Source: Lanius collurio
Lineage: Eukaryota; Chordata; Aves; Passeriformes; Laniidae
DNA: 64,000 bases
Reading direction: 5' to 3'
Assembly: GCA_020086605.1 (NCBI GenBank)
Contig: JACBWW010000016.1
Coordinates: forward strand, 5,633,682-5,697,681
In this document: positions 37,640-50,260 of the stretch, piece after piece
How positions within the stretch are numbered: the stretch's first letter is position 1
How the letters are laid out: each line of letters begins with the position of its first letter
Translations under genes and position numbers: made by a program
Notes under the pieces: generated by a model
Databases searched by the model: none
What the model was told of the DNA's origin: nothing
Seen by the model: only the letters and a program-made list of their open reading frames with translations

Positions 37640-38244
37640 GTGAGTGCATCTCTACCAGCTGCTGACCACAACCTGCCCTAACAAATCTGAGTGCTGACAA
37701 CCAAACTGAGGTTACAGCAGCTCGTACAAAACATTTGTAGTGGGGCCAGTGTGTTTCTGGCAGTCTCAACACAATGCAGCAATGCTTGGCTTTTGTGCAC
37801 AGGAGGTGGTTTGATGGGTCTTTGGTGTCCCGTTTTTCCGTATTCTTTTTTTCTGATGTTACTGATCAGATTGTAAATTTTACTTTATCTTCTAAATTCT
37901 ACCTGGGATTAAGAAAACTACTCCTACTTTCCATTCTTATAATTACAAAGACAGTCAGATCTAGTCAGATTTGTTTATTCTTTAAAGTAAATTTTAAAGG
38001 AATTGCGCAGTTGGAATTAATTTAAATAACCAGTGGACATTGCTGCTGCCTCTGCCAAAGGCAGGAGCAGGCATATTTCTCTGGCTGTTTAAATAAAGAC
38101 AAGTCTAGGTCCAGAAGTTCTTAATAGGGCAGTTTTGGAAGCTTGCCTCATGTCTCTATTGCTCAAAAGTTGTATTTTGATTTTAGTATTCATAACCAGC
38201 CATTGATTTTTCCAACCTAATTTCCTCCCTGATGTATTTAATAT
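37640..38244. other. Noncoding, nothing recognised
   Basis: AT-rich; would be intronic if the preceding candidate exon is real. Confidence 0.45.
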
Positions 38245-38328
38245 CAAGCCAGATCTGCCATCTATCTACAAATCACCCTGGTTTTACAAGCCAGCTCTGC
38301 CATCCATCTACAGATCACAATGGCTTTA
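38245..38328. repeat. 42-bp tandem duplication, two copies
   Basis: Units 38245-38286 and 38287-38328 both begin 'caagccag' and share 'tctgccat', 'atctaca' and 'atcac'. They differ at six positions by my count, so the duplication is not recent. No further copies were seen. Confidence 0.85.
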
Positions 38329-40869
38329 GTCAGGAAATTAGAAGTAGGCTTAATTTTTTTTGAAAGTAAAGGATTGTTAAACCACTTACTTCAGCCCTCT
38401 CTCATGACTCAGCTTGTGTTTCTATTTGTTGCAGTTCCTGGCTCATGGACTTCATCAAGTTATAACAGGCAGCATATTGTAGCTGATTCAAATTCTGGCA
38501 ATCAGAATGGTTGTTTGCATTTTTTTTCTTTTTAAAGAAAGAGCCTTCCTTTTTGGGTAATAATTCTAGAAATATGCATTTTAATGACGAGACAGTCAAA
38601 ATCAATTGCATTAGAAGAAGGAAACATATAGTAGAACAACAGTGCCTCTTTAACAAAGAACAGGAAACTATTTGAAATTAATTACTGATAATTAATGACT
38701 GTAATTAAGTCCTGTATTTCCTTGATATGATAAACTCTATAATCAAACCCTTATTTTTTGAAAAAGTCCTCTCAGAATATATTACCAGAAGTAAAACTGA
38801 AGTTATAGTAAGCATAAAAATATTGAAGTTCAATGACCTCAATTTGTGAGAGATTTTAAAGATGATTCAAAAGCATCACAATTGTTCCAGTCAAGCTTAT
38901 GCTGCAGACATGGCTCCCAGTGTGTTCCAACCACAGAGGGATGGTCCATCACCTGTCTTTGCTGCTGAGAGCAGAAATTTATGAAAATCAGCATTTGGGA
39001 ATTTACATGGACTCACTATGCCATAGAATCCAATAGCAAATTTAAGATGCTCTGTTGATATTTATTAATGTTTAAGATCACTCTCTAATTCTGTTATTAT
39101 TATATATTAAGCTTATTGTACTTAATATAGAATATTCATCAGCATAATATATACGGTCTCATGTACTCATACTTTGGTTTCATATGACAGTATATTTTTA
39201 TGCTACTTTGGGGGTGGAAAGACCAGAGAACTACTTTTAGAAGAGGTAGGTATGCACCCAGATGGATTTTCTAAAGCATCTGAAAAACAGGAAAGTCTTA
39301 CCTTTGAACTGTGAAAAATTTTCTAGATTTGAAACTCTTGTTGGGGCTATCTTCACAAGTTTTAAATCACATAGGGTGGTATTTTCTAAGGGACAGATTC
39401 TGTTTATGTGGTTTTGATGTCATTGCTGAAAGAGGCACTTTCCCCTACAAATAGCTCATCTGTGTCCTACTCAGCAGGGTGCCCTGCAGTGTTCACCCAT
39501 TGAATCTCCCAAGTACAGAGCTGTACATTGTCAAAGAGAATTATCTTGAGCTTCTGCACATAGATTAGTAAATAGAAGACTAAATTGTAAAATTCTTAGC
39601 TTAGGAAAAAAATCCACCCTCTAAATAAAACATCATGCAAGTCTCAAAGCCTGAAAAACTGTGTCTGAGTTATTAAGGGTCAAGAAAGGTACGACCTGAA
39701 AACAGCTAAGAATTATTGAGCAGACAGCTGATCTATGCACCTGGAGTACGTGAGCATCAACACCAGGCACTGCCAGGCAATGTCTGTCTGTGGTGCAAAT
39801 CAGCTGTAGGAGGTAGCTTGTTTTTTGGGGCTCTTGTCCTGCCAGTGTTTTTACTGAAAGAACAAATATTCTTGTCATTCCTTTTATGACATCATTGCAT
39901 CTTTCTGCTTGTGCTTATTGCTTGTGTGTTTAACTTTTACCTTCCTTATAAACTAATGATGTCCTACAGAGATATTAACAAAGATGACTCAGTTTAGTTG
40001 TATTTTGGACAGATTTCTTGTAATGTATGATTTATAGTGAAAGGGGAATTCATTTGGTAGAAAAAGAAGGCTGATGCTCTACAAAGTGTGCTTTGCTGCC
40101 AAACCCTTCATGCATATGGACTGGCTCTGTGTTTTGACAGTGTGTGAGGAGAATACCAGATGTCAACTAATCAATGTATACAGCAATCCAAAATTTTTAT
40201 TTACCAATAAGAAGTTACTTTTTTGTTTTTTTTCTTTGAGGTGCTGGTTGGAGCTGTTCAACAGCTCCTTTTGGTTATCGCTGGGGCTGTATCCTCAAAT
40301 GCAAGGGAAAAGGTACTACTGGAAAGATGAGATGTGTCTCTCTTCTCCATGGGAACATGAAGTCTTGGGGAATTAGATAACGGTGTTGAAAAAGCTCCAA
40401 GTGAAGGTTTAAAATATTGTTATAAATCACTACATAAAAATTCAGTCATGTACAACACCTCAGGATTTAGAGATCAGAAGTATAAATTTCAAGTTAAAAT
40501 TTTGCTATATAGGTAACAGAGCAGTGGACTTCAGATCAGTTGGCTCTACACCAAAAGGTATGAAGATTTTAAATATTTATCAAGATGTACCTTTTAACCT
40601 TCACTCCCACTGCAAAGCAGCCTAAACTCTGTCCAAATCATTAAATTAATCCTTAGTGGCCTCTTCAAAATCAAAATCTCATTTCTTTAGCATGCAAATG
40701 ATACTATTAATGTGTGAAAATATACAGTACAAAAAAAAAAATCATCCACCTGTCTAGTTAGGTCTGGTCTGAAATCTTCAGCATTGTTAAACTACAGACA
40801 CATGTTATAAAACATAATTTGAAATTAATTATTGCAATTAGATGGCAACAACTAGCTTTATTTGAAGGA
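38329..40869. other. Noncoding AT-rich DNA
   Basis: No gene recognised. 38990-39190 is complex and repeat-free in style. A poly-A run lies near 40731-40741. Confidence 0.45.
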
Positions 40870-41900
40870 TTAAAAGATTAGTCTTTTTATCTGCTTTATG
40901 TTGCTGAAAAGCATGTATGGACACTGTAAACTCAATGATATAAGAGGAAAAAGTCTATTGCTATGAAAGATTTTACTATCACTTTGATTCTGCAGTAAGT
41001 CTTGGGATTGCCTCTGGGAATGCAGTTCTGGAGGGTCAGCTTTAGAACAGGCTGCTGAGTGCTTCCCTCTCTTGGAGAGCTTGGTACCAGGGGAAGCCTG
41101 GGGATCCCCCTGGCTCCCAATCAGGTGCCCTGGTTCACCTCCTGAACCTCTTCCTTGGGTTTCCAGTGGCAGCAGCTGGGTGAGAGGGACATGTATGTTC
41201 CCCATGGTTGTGTTAAACTGGTTTTTTAGGCTCTCTGTGAGTGCACCTGCTCGAGGTGCCCCATCCTGGGGGACCTGAGGTCTGTGCACCGCTCTGCTGG
41301 AGGAGCAGCTCTCCTGAGCAGCCACGGCCTGGGTGCTGCTGGTGCCTCACGCCCCTGGCCCATCCTGCAGCACAGAGACCCACCTGCACCTCCCAGCCCT
41401 GGGCACACAAAGCCTGTGTGTGCCACCAGTGAAAGGTGGCACTGGGGTGTCTGCCACCTTCCTCTACAAACCTGGGTGGCCACCTGGGGCTGAGCCTGGA
41501 GCACTGCCAAATCCAGCAGCCAGAAACGTGTAAGCCTGGGCTGTTGGCATGACCTGGAAGAGGAACTGAGCAGTCCTTGCACCTGCTGCTACTCTTCTGG
41601 GTGCCAAAACAGGCAAGCAAACATCACCATGGTGTGTTTGTTTTCTCCTGGCTGTTGCCTTAGTTTCAGGAGACATGGGTGTCTGAGGGATGGCCTTGGG
41701 CAGGAGATGTACTCAGCCCACAGTTATCCACAGGGGGATGTTGGCAAGGACGTGGGAACTGCAGCTTCTGAGAGTGTGCATGAGGGTCTGGGCAGTGTGC
41801 TGGAGTGAGGGGGGCTCCTGAGAGCAGCTCAGAGACATGAAACTCCAGCAGACAAACCCCTTCTGCTTCTGTGCTGCTGGGCCCTGGTCACTTTGCCTTT
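40870..41900. other. GC-rich, CpG-poor block with many overlapping open frames
   Basis: Strong rise in GC, especially 41230-41560, where both strands are open in several frames at once. Such multi-frame openness is what GC-rich, stop-poor DNA gives by chance. The longest frames (151 codons minus, 135 codons minus) have no recognisable domain. CpG are few, so this is not a classic CpG island. It might be an unrecognised repeat or an old GC-rich retrocopy. Confidence 0.3.
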
Positions 41901-44617
41901 CCCTGTTCAGTCCAGTTCAGCCACATTAGCTTTTCCCCATTTGGAAATATATTTCAGAAACATCTTGCTATTCTGAGTTTAGAAACTTTTGGTCATCTGC
42001 TCTAAAGTTAGATAGTCCAGACAGGTGTAAGTGAAACATGAGGCCAAGCTGGGGTCCTGTCAAACTGTCAGGTCCTTAAGTTTTCATGCAGTTAAAATGA
42101 GTAAAGATGCTGATGTGTATAAATGAATGATGTGCAGAGAAAGGCTACCAGTGCTAAGTAACCTGAAAGGCATCTCTTATTAAATGGGTTCCAGCTCTGG
42201 TTTTGAGACAGGGGCCATATTTTGGGAAGCTTTAGTTCAAACCTAGACTGCCTGTGGTTAGTCTTTTGCTGCTTAATGAAAAGAGAAAGCCCTAATGGAG
42301 TTAATGTAAAACTAAATCAAAATACTTTAATTGCTTCAAGAAGAGTTGGAGTTGAAATGCTTTAACACTTTATGATTTTAGGGAATTACCACTTACATTA
42401 GAATCAGAAATCTTTGTGCTGTATTTTTGCATGCCAACTTTCCTTCAAATATTTACAATGCTTTCAAGATAGGGTGAACTAGAGTAGTATTGAAAACGAA
42501 ACAAGAATATCCAAAAAAGTTCTTGTTGTGGTTGATTGCTGCCTTTGTTCCACATTACGTGAGCAATATTTTGACATATTGTAAAATATTAATACTTCAA
42601 AATACTTAGTTCAATAATCAAATCTGTTAGTATTTCTTAATTTATTGATTTTAATAACCATATAGTTTTTTCTCTCCTATCACAAAGGTAATATCCAATT
42701 CTGTGGTAGGCTAGAGCACAGTGAGCTGGGGAGGAGCAGAAAAGATGATTGGACAGGGAAATGTTTTGGTGCTTTCCAGCCTATGCCCAGCTCCTTACAG
42801 ACCTCAAGTATGAGGCCACAGCTGATGCAATTGTGAGACTGTTTGTGAAGGTTCTCTGCTTTCTGTGCCGAGATGATCTCAACACTGGAGAGAATTTTTT
42901 ACTAAGTATTTACTTGCATACAGTATTTTTGAGTAATTTTTAAAGAGTCTTGTTGGATGGAAATGATTTTGACTATTGTTTAACCACATAAATCCCTTAT
43001 GAAGATCTGAGAAAGATTGTTCTTAGTTCGGTTCCCTAATGAAGTTTTCTTAAATATTAGGGGGTTTTTGTCTCAAATATGCACACAGAGGTAAGCTCAA
43101 TATTGTTTTGCTAAGCATATATATCAATGAATATACAGGTCTGAGAAGGATGTAGATATCAGAACTGAGCAATCTAAACTGCCAAACTATGTTCCTGCTT
43201 GAAAGTAAGCATTTCTTGTTAATGGAAGTTATTGGAATTACATTTCTGACTTATTGACAAAATAAGAAAAGCAAACATATATTTGGTCACATGTCGTTTT
43301 AAAATAGTTTTATTTTACTCATGTCCATGGATCAATGAAAGATACAAAAAAAGATTACAGCTATTGTACTTATAGCAGAGAGGTTTCTTCAAGTTCATCC
43401 TTTCCAGGAAGCAAGCAAACAACATTATTTAATGTTTGTTATACCTATGACATAATCTTTAAAATATGATATGTGGTAGCCTGTTAGCAAGTCATGCTAT
43501 ATATTAATAAAAACCTTTGAAAATGGTATAATATTTGGGTATGAGGAAAAAAAAGGCTAATTTAGTTCAAAGGTTTACAAAAAACAATCCTCTTGTTGAT
43601 GTCTGATCCCAGATTTAACTGTGTAATGAGATACCATTCAAAATCATTTCACTTGAAGTTACAACTATTCATTGGAAAGATCTAGTTTTGGGAATCCTAA
43701 AGGTATAATCAGAGGGGCATCTGCATTTTTCTGTAGCTAGTATGGAGGTAAAGCATATTACTCCATGATTAAGTTTAAAGCTTTGAAATGGTTTAATAGA
43801 AAACCAATTTGTTAATTTCAACAATATTTCTATAGTTGAAAAGCAAATACTAGATTTAAGTTAGTTTGAAAAGTATGTCAGCATTGTTTTGTGGAAATCA
43901 ATGGAAACAAGCTTCTCTTTTAACTTCAATTTTCTCTGTCTGCAGAGACATTTAAAAATTTCTAGAAAGAGAGACAACATGGTAATTTATAAGAAAAATG
44001 CATGGAGAGAAACTTATTTATGAGAATTTTGATCATTAAGGAGAAATTTTCATATTCAAGGTCTTGTTCTATAAAGTGTTGGCTTTGCTGTGTTTTATTG
44101 AACCATAGGGCAACCAACATATGTCCCTGAATTTCATACCCTTTATATATCTAGAACAATCATCCTCCCACTTACTGCCTAGCAGTTTGCCAGAGATGCT
44201 ATGCTTTATGTAAATAAAATACTTTGTGTTATTCTTTACTTTTAATGTGAAGAACATAACTTACTGTGTACTAATACATAAAGTCAGACTGATATTTTAT
44301 AGCCTGGATAAATAGCTCATATGAATAACCCTACTAAAGACAGTGTCTGCTATCCATGTGAATAACTTCTGCATAACTTGGCCATTTTTCTAACACTTGT
44401 ACACTTAGCATGGAATATGTAGGAGTACCAGGAGGTCACGAGTAATTTTTGAAAAACCTTATTAGGAATATTAATTCATGATAGCTCGTGGCTCTATATT
44501 ATATATTTCTGTAGTGCCCCTTGAAGGGATAAATTAAAATTGGAGAGATTTTACAAAGATCAAGTAGGTGAAGCCTCATGACCCTGGTCAGTGGTACCTA
44601 GTATTACTGTGCTTTAT
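41901..44617. other. Noncoding AT-rich DNA
   Basis: No gene, repeat or RNA gene recognised. Confidence 0.5.
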
Positions 44618-44740
44618 GGAAAAGGAAACATCTGGAGAAACAAGGAAAAGGTCTGCTCTGCCAGCAGGCAGTAGTGAGATCTGGGTGATTTGCCCAGAGA
44701 GTAACAGGAATCTCTGGCAGAGCTGGGAAGAGAAATTAAA
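44618..44740 (-). mobile_element. MIR-like ancient SINE, antisense fragment
   Basis: The plus strand reads 'ggaaacatctggagaaac', then 'gtgatttgcccagagagtaa' and 'ctggcagagctgggaagaga'. This has the order of the reverse complement of the MIR (CORE-SINE) right half: a 'ggaaact.agg', 'gtgacttgccca' and 'ggcagagctggga' series. Heavily diverged, as expected for a copy predating the bird-mammal split. Judged from recalled family pattern. Confidence 0.5.
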
Positions 44741-45049
44741 TCTCTTCAAGTGACCAGGGGAGAAGATGACTGAGGCAAAATGTCCCAGTGCACAGCTGTT
44801 CGTGGATGTGTGAGGGTTCCTCTTTAGCTGGGTGCACACTGAGGGGAAGTTAAGGGCATTTTGATTTCCTCTGCTTTACCACAAAGGAGTAAATGGGATT
44901 CAAGAGTAAAAACTTGTAGTTTTTTTCTGCTGAGCTAATACTTAACAGATCACCATCCGTGTATACTTACAAGGACTATAAATCAGTCTGGAAGCAACCT
45001 AAGGGATTTTGGTTTAGATCTATATATGTTACTGTGGGGATCGGCAATT
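44741..45049. other. Noncoding, nothing recognised
   Basis: Short gap between the two MIR-like fragments. Confidence 0.4.
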
Positions 45050-45125
45050 TTTGGGTTCAGATCTTGTCTCAGCCACAAGTTATTTTTTTGAGGTTAGTTT
45101 TCCTAGAAACAAAATGGGTTTTGTG
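45050..45125 (+). mobile_element. Possible MIR-like SINE fragment, sense
   Basis: 'gggttcagatcttgtctcag' followed by 'ccac' and later 'gttttcctagaaacaaaatg' keeps the spacing and wording of the MIR box B region and following 'cagtttcctcatctgtaaaatgg'-type segment. Shorter and weaker than the antisense copy nearby. Confidence 0.3.
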
Positions 45126-48100
45126 CATCGTTTCATCATTAGTGAAGTTGTTTGCATGTTTATCTGAAGCTGAAAGTTTTAGCAGTATAGTCAATCAGTG
45201 CTTATAAGTTAATTACAGAGGTATGGGTGTACTAAATTGGCTTATCCAAAAATGTAACAGGATGAAACTGTATAATGGGCATTCATTGGTACAACAGCAA
45301 GACAGTCTTATGAGTCAAGATTTCAATTTCAAAGTATTTAGGAATTAAATAGGTATCCTCTTTTATTTTTCCCTGAAAATAATTGTCATAGGCATCGCAG
45401 TTATAGAGTTTTCATAAGAAAAATATTAATTACTTAAAAGAGCTTGCCAGTTCCTTTCTAGACCTTCCAATCATTCTTTCTAGTTTACACAGTCTATTAC
45501 TCTAGAGGGTGAAGTCCAGAAGTCTGCACTCAGTATTTATACAGTTTCAATTGAAATCAAATCCCCAGCAGCTTCAGTAGGACTTTTACCTAAACCAATT
45601 TCTGAATAAGCATTTCAGAATCTGGACCCTAGTGGAAATATGTAATCTGAATTTAAAAAGAATTGCTCTGAGTATACAGAAAGCTATAACATTCAGCAGC
45701 TGAAGAAGAGAATTCACAGCATCCTAGGTTTTAAATTATTAATTCCTATGAATTTGTTATCCTCTGCTTTCCTTCAGAACTTCTTACTGCAAAAGAAATT
45801 ACCCTTGTTGGTGTCGGGTTTCTGTCAGTGGAGCTTGCAGGGCTCTTCCTCTGCAGTGGGGTCTGGTGACTCTTTGCTAACCAGCCCCCTGCTTATGCCA
45901 CACAACCCCAGGGAAGCCCAGGTCAGCCATAATTTATTATGCTGGATGAAGCAATTGTCCAGGATTCATATGGGCTGGAATGGATAATAAAATAAAGTAC
46001 AGTAGTGAATATTATCTGTGTCTGGCATTTAGGAACCAAAATATGTCTGTTTTGCTTAAGCATAAGTGTGACTTGATGTATTTGTTTCCCACTTCTGTAA
46101 CTCACCACATTCTTTTCTCAACAGAACTCATAATTAGAAATCCTGAATCCCAAATCCTAAAGACTTTGGTTTAATGGGTTCAGATTTTGCTTTAGAGAAA
46201 TAAGTCTTGCAAAAAGTTGCTTTACAGGAACCTAGTGGAGTCATAAATGAGAAAATGGACACAATAGTAGGATGAGCACAGCCTGTGGGTATTTCTTTAA
46301 GAATTTGGGTCTAAACCTGTTGCTGAAGGTAATAATCTTTAATGTGAATGTGCTGTGTTATCCAGGGAGCCATATGGTGCTAACTCCTTTGCTGCTTGGA
46401 TCCATCTACCCCTCAGATGACAAACAAGTAAGAAAATGGAGCTTGATCATCTGTGAAGTTAGTGAGAGGTCTGACTCTGAGTTTGATCAGATGATACAGG
46501 ACCTTTCCTCCCTGTCTGATACTTTCTACAAAACCTCTGTATTTTGAAAATTCTCATACTGAGGCTTAATATTTTTGAAAATGTATATATATATATATTT
46601 ATTTAGAGAAGGAAGAAATCATAAAAGTGAGAAAATGGAAAGAAAACACCTCACAAAACTAGAATAGTCTCTGAGGGCATGAGGAAAAAGGTCTTTATTA
46701 CTAGCCAATGATTATATTTTTTCTTTTGATGCTCTTTGGAGTTATTTCAATCCCCTTGGTCTTAAATGGTATCACTACTGTCATATACAATCATCCAATG
46801 CACATTAGGAAACAGGAAAACAATAACTGCCTTCTTCATACATTTTCTAATAAATATAAATTTAGAAGTGTTCTCCTTTCCTTAGTACAAATAAAACAGG
46901 TGAAAATACATTTTTAAAAGAAAATAACTTTTCAAAATAAGTTGTTAAATTGAATTTCATCTTTTGTATAGTCAGTTGATAAAATCAGATTAGTCTGTGT
47001 GGGGTTCTCTTTGGGCAGCACAGGCAATCCTCCATAATGACCCAAGCACTTAATGAGCAGCCACAGTTTCTTGTGCCATTCCTTCTTAACACCTTCTTGT
47101 TCTGTACTGGACCCAATTAAGAAAACCTTTGAAGTACAAAAGTGAAGCACAAGGACTGGAAATTTACCGGTCCTTTTTCATTAGCTACTTCTCTGCAGTA
47201 TGGAAGAGCATCACATCATGACCAAAAACTGCCTAGAGCCTCTCTGGTAGGCAATGTAGGTCGTACAGGATCCAAGGAGTTAGTATACTGAGGGAAGGTA
47301 TGGCATGAATTGTTAAAATCATACTTCTCTCTTATTTTCTATAGATAAGTTGGGGATATTTTTAAATTCCTCCCACCAACCTGCCAAATCACAGTATGGA
47401 GTTACTCAGTGTCTCCTTTCCATTGAATGTTTTGCCACATGCAAGCTTTCATCTTCTGTTTCGGTGTACTTTTGTGTACTTTCAAAGGTACCTATCTTGC
47501 TAACATATGAAACTGCAAGGAAACTTAATCATGTAAATAACAGAGTTCAGAGTCACAGGTCTAATTTCTTTGTCAAGTAGTATATTTTTTATCACTGTGT
47601 GGTTTGCTAATGATAGGAATTGTTTTTTATTGCATTATACCCTGCAAATTCAGTGCAAAAAACCCTAACTTGTATAGGTTGTAATTATAATGGATTTTTT
47701 TCTCCTCTTTGTGTGTGGATTAGAACCAAATTGAATTATGATATCTCTCTGATTTATTTTCTTTGCATTAGGAATGGAGGAAGTTTAAATGTATCCAATA
47801 ATATTTTCTCTGTGGAAAGAAGCTACTACAGAGCAAATTGCAGCTGCAAACAGGTGACACCAAAAGACCTTTCATCCTGGCTCACAGCTTCAGTGTCAAT
47901 AGCTATTATCCCTGGACTAGTAGTTTACAGTTAGTGTCAAAAGGACCTGACATGTTGCTGGAAGCGTGAAATAGATCAATTGATAATGAAGATTACTGCT
48001 GGTCTACAAATTTTCTTAATCTAGCTGTATTAATAATTCCTTTGAATGCAGGTGATTTTGTCAGAAGGAAACAGTTTGAGTATAGATCTTCAAAGGGACA

Positions 48101-50147
48101 TAGAGGAGATGAGGCTGTTCTGGTGTGTTAGAGTACCAGTTTCAGAGCTTTCTTGGTTAGTTTGATTACTTTGAAATGCCAGCAGAATGAATTAGTTCTG
48201 AACTTGTTGTTATTAGTAGGTCTCTTTCTGCTAATTTCAATAATCTTACCTAGAAGTAATAAAAAACCACCTCCAAAACAAAAAACCCACATCAAAACCT
48301 GCACAAGCAAGAAATCATATTGTTTGAAAAGACTGAATAGAAAGCTGTGGTATTTATTGAACAAAAAATTATGGTAGGTTATTTCATCATTGTTCTCTTT
48401 TTGGGGTTCAAATTTTTTTCATAACTTTTCTGCTGAGGCATTTAGATATAGAATTTCCTTATTATTTAATGCCTGGTCAAATATTATTTAACAATACACA
48501 TAATTTTATTTCATTGAAATGTTATCCTTATATTCTCTCAGGTGAATTTGAGATATCACTACTCACTTTCATTAGGCTAAAACATGTCTTGGGTGACACT
48601 GCAGGCCGGAATGGTTTGATGTATTTCAGTTCCATTTCAATATCACAGGAGCCTTCCTTGGGCCATTCTACCTTGTGCCCTCCAATCTTAAATGAAGCTT
48701 CTCCAACTCCAGTAAAGACATAGAATTTAAATGAATTATAGAAAACATTCAATATGACTACCTATTTTTCCCCATTAGTTTGCACTGGATAAATAAAAGA
48801 TGCTCTGTGTTTTGTATCATGCCAGGCCTATCTTTATAATCCTGTAGTTTCATCTGAGCCCACAGCAAAGGGAATCAGCACATGCTGAGCACCATTTTAT
48901 GCTCACGGTAATCTTGCTGTGACACATTTATTTTAATCTGTCAATGATTCATGTTTTACACAGATTTGAATTAATGTTAGGAGAATTAAAAGAATAGGCA
49001 AACCTTTTATTTTAAGAATAGAGATGGAAAGCAGGCAGAGAATTGAATGCTTGTAGCAAGACAATATATCAAAGAATGTTCCTTGAGATAGACCCAAAAA
49101 TCAGGTGTTCTTGCCGTGAGAGAGGAGTTTGTTTGGAAAAAACACATAAATAAATCTAGAAAAACTAACAAAAAAATGACATTTACTCTACTAGAATGGA
49201 AACTGCAGTTAAAGATGACTAAGTTTGCATGCAATGGATGTAACCAGACTGAGGCGAGATGAATTAATGCATAGGCAATTTCTGTAGCAATCACTTCACA
49301 CACCAAAGAAGCCTGACAAACACAACAGAGATGTGTCTTTTGTTTCACAAAGACAATCTGGAAACATCAGCTTGGTGCCTGACAAAGGGGGAAATGAAAA
49401 AGTGACCAGATGAAGAGGGAGGATGCTTTCCTAAATCCAAGATTTTGGCTTCCACTCTGCAAAAGCACCCGATGAGTAACATGCTGCTGGGGCTGTCACG
49501 GTCTGGCCAAATTTGTGACATCTCTCTCTCTAAGGGATGATGTTGGAAGCTTCCTCGGTTTCAAATCTTCTTCATCTTAGTAACTGAGAGGGTCAGTGTT
49601 GATACCACAGATGTTTAGATGGTTACTCTTTCTCCCAGGTCCAGCAGGCTGTAGCTGGGCAGTGTTTATAGGAGAGGGGAGGATTTACATGTGTCTCCCA
49701 GCGAGGGAACTTGCTTTCAGATTAGTACCATATTCATTTTTCCTTTTAACTAGCCAGAACCAAGAACCCAATGATACTATTTATCAGCATGTTATTGTTC
49801 TGCTCCATAAACCTGATACAGAGAACTGGCCTGCCTTGTCATCAGGTGAATGTTTACTGAGCTAAAGCCTAAATAATGATTGTTGACTTGTACTTGGACA
49901 AATCTCCAAGTGAAGCTAGGGCAAATTTCCCTTGAATGATTGCTTCTGAATTCTGTATGTTCTGCTTTGGAGAAATATTGGTTGGCAGTATTTATGCAAG
50001 AGGTATTTTGAGGTTTCATTAGAATTTGAAAAAAAACCCAAAAAACCAATACCTGTCCCCCATGTTTTTACTAGGAAAAAAAAAATCTATAATTTCCAGA
50101 AGCAAATTATCATTTTGACTCTCTTGTTCCCCTATTTTCTTGTCAAG
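45126..50147. other. Noncoding AT-rich DNA
   Basis: No gene recognised. (TA)n at 46584-46598. An acceptor-like tract ends at 46123 but no donor follows. Confidence 0.5.
46584..46598. repeat. (TA)n microsatellite
   Basis: Short alternating TA run within a longer AT-rich stretch. Confidence 0.85.
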
Positions 50148-50260
50148 GTTAAAAGAATGGAGTGTACTGGAGCCAGCAAAGCTCAGTGTCGGCTGGAGGT
50201 GAAGGCACCAGCATTGCATTTCTGCACCAGTCACAGCTGATAAGTTCAAAACCACATCAG
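50148..50260 (+). other. Candidate 113-bp noncoding exon, plus strand
   Basis: A long pyrimidine tract (ctcttgttcccc, then tattttcttgtcaag, ending 50147) makes a strong acceptor apart from its AAG end. ACATCAG|GTGAGG (from 50261) makes a good donor. All three frames between them contain a stop, so if real it is a UTR or noncoding-RNA exon. An internal donor-like CTGGAG|GTGAAG is also present. Confidence 0.26.

Noticed and set aside
40505..40560. Resemblance to a tRNA-derived SINE head (cagagcagtggacttcagat)
   Set aside because: Too short and diverged; no A-box/B-box spacing or SINE body could be followed.
41213..41620. Several overlapping frames of 60-135 codons on both strands
   Set aside because: GC-rich DNA is poor in stop codons, so simultaneous openness on both strands is expected without coding.
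46103..46123. Strong acceptor-like tract on the plus strand
   Set aside because: No donor within exon-like distance and the following sequence is AT-rich and unpatterned.
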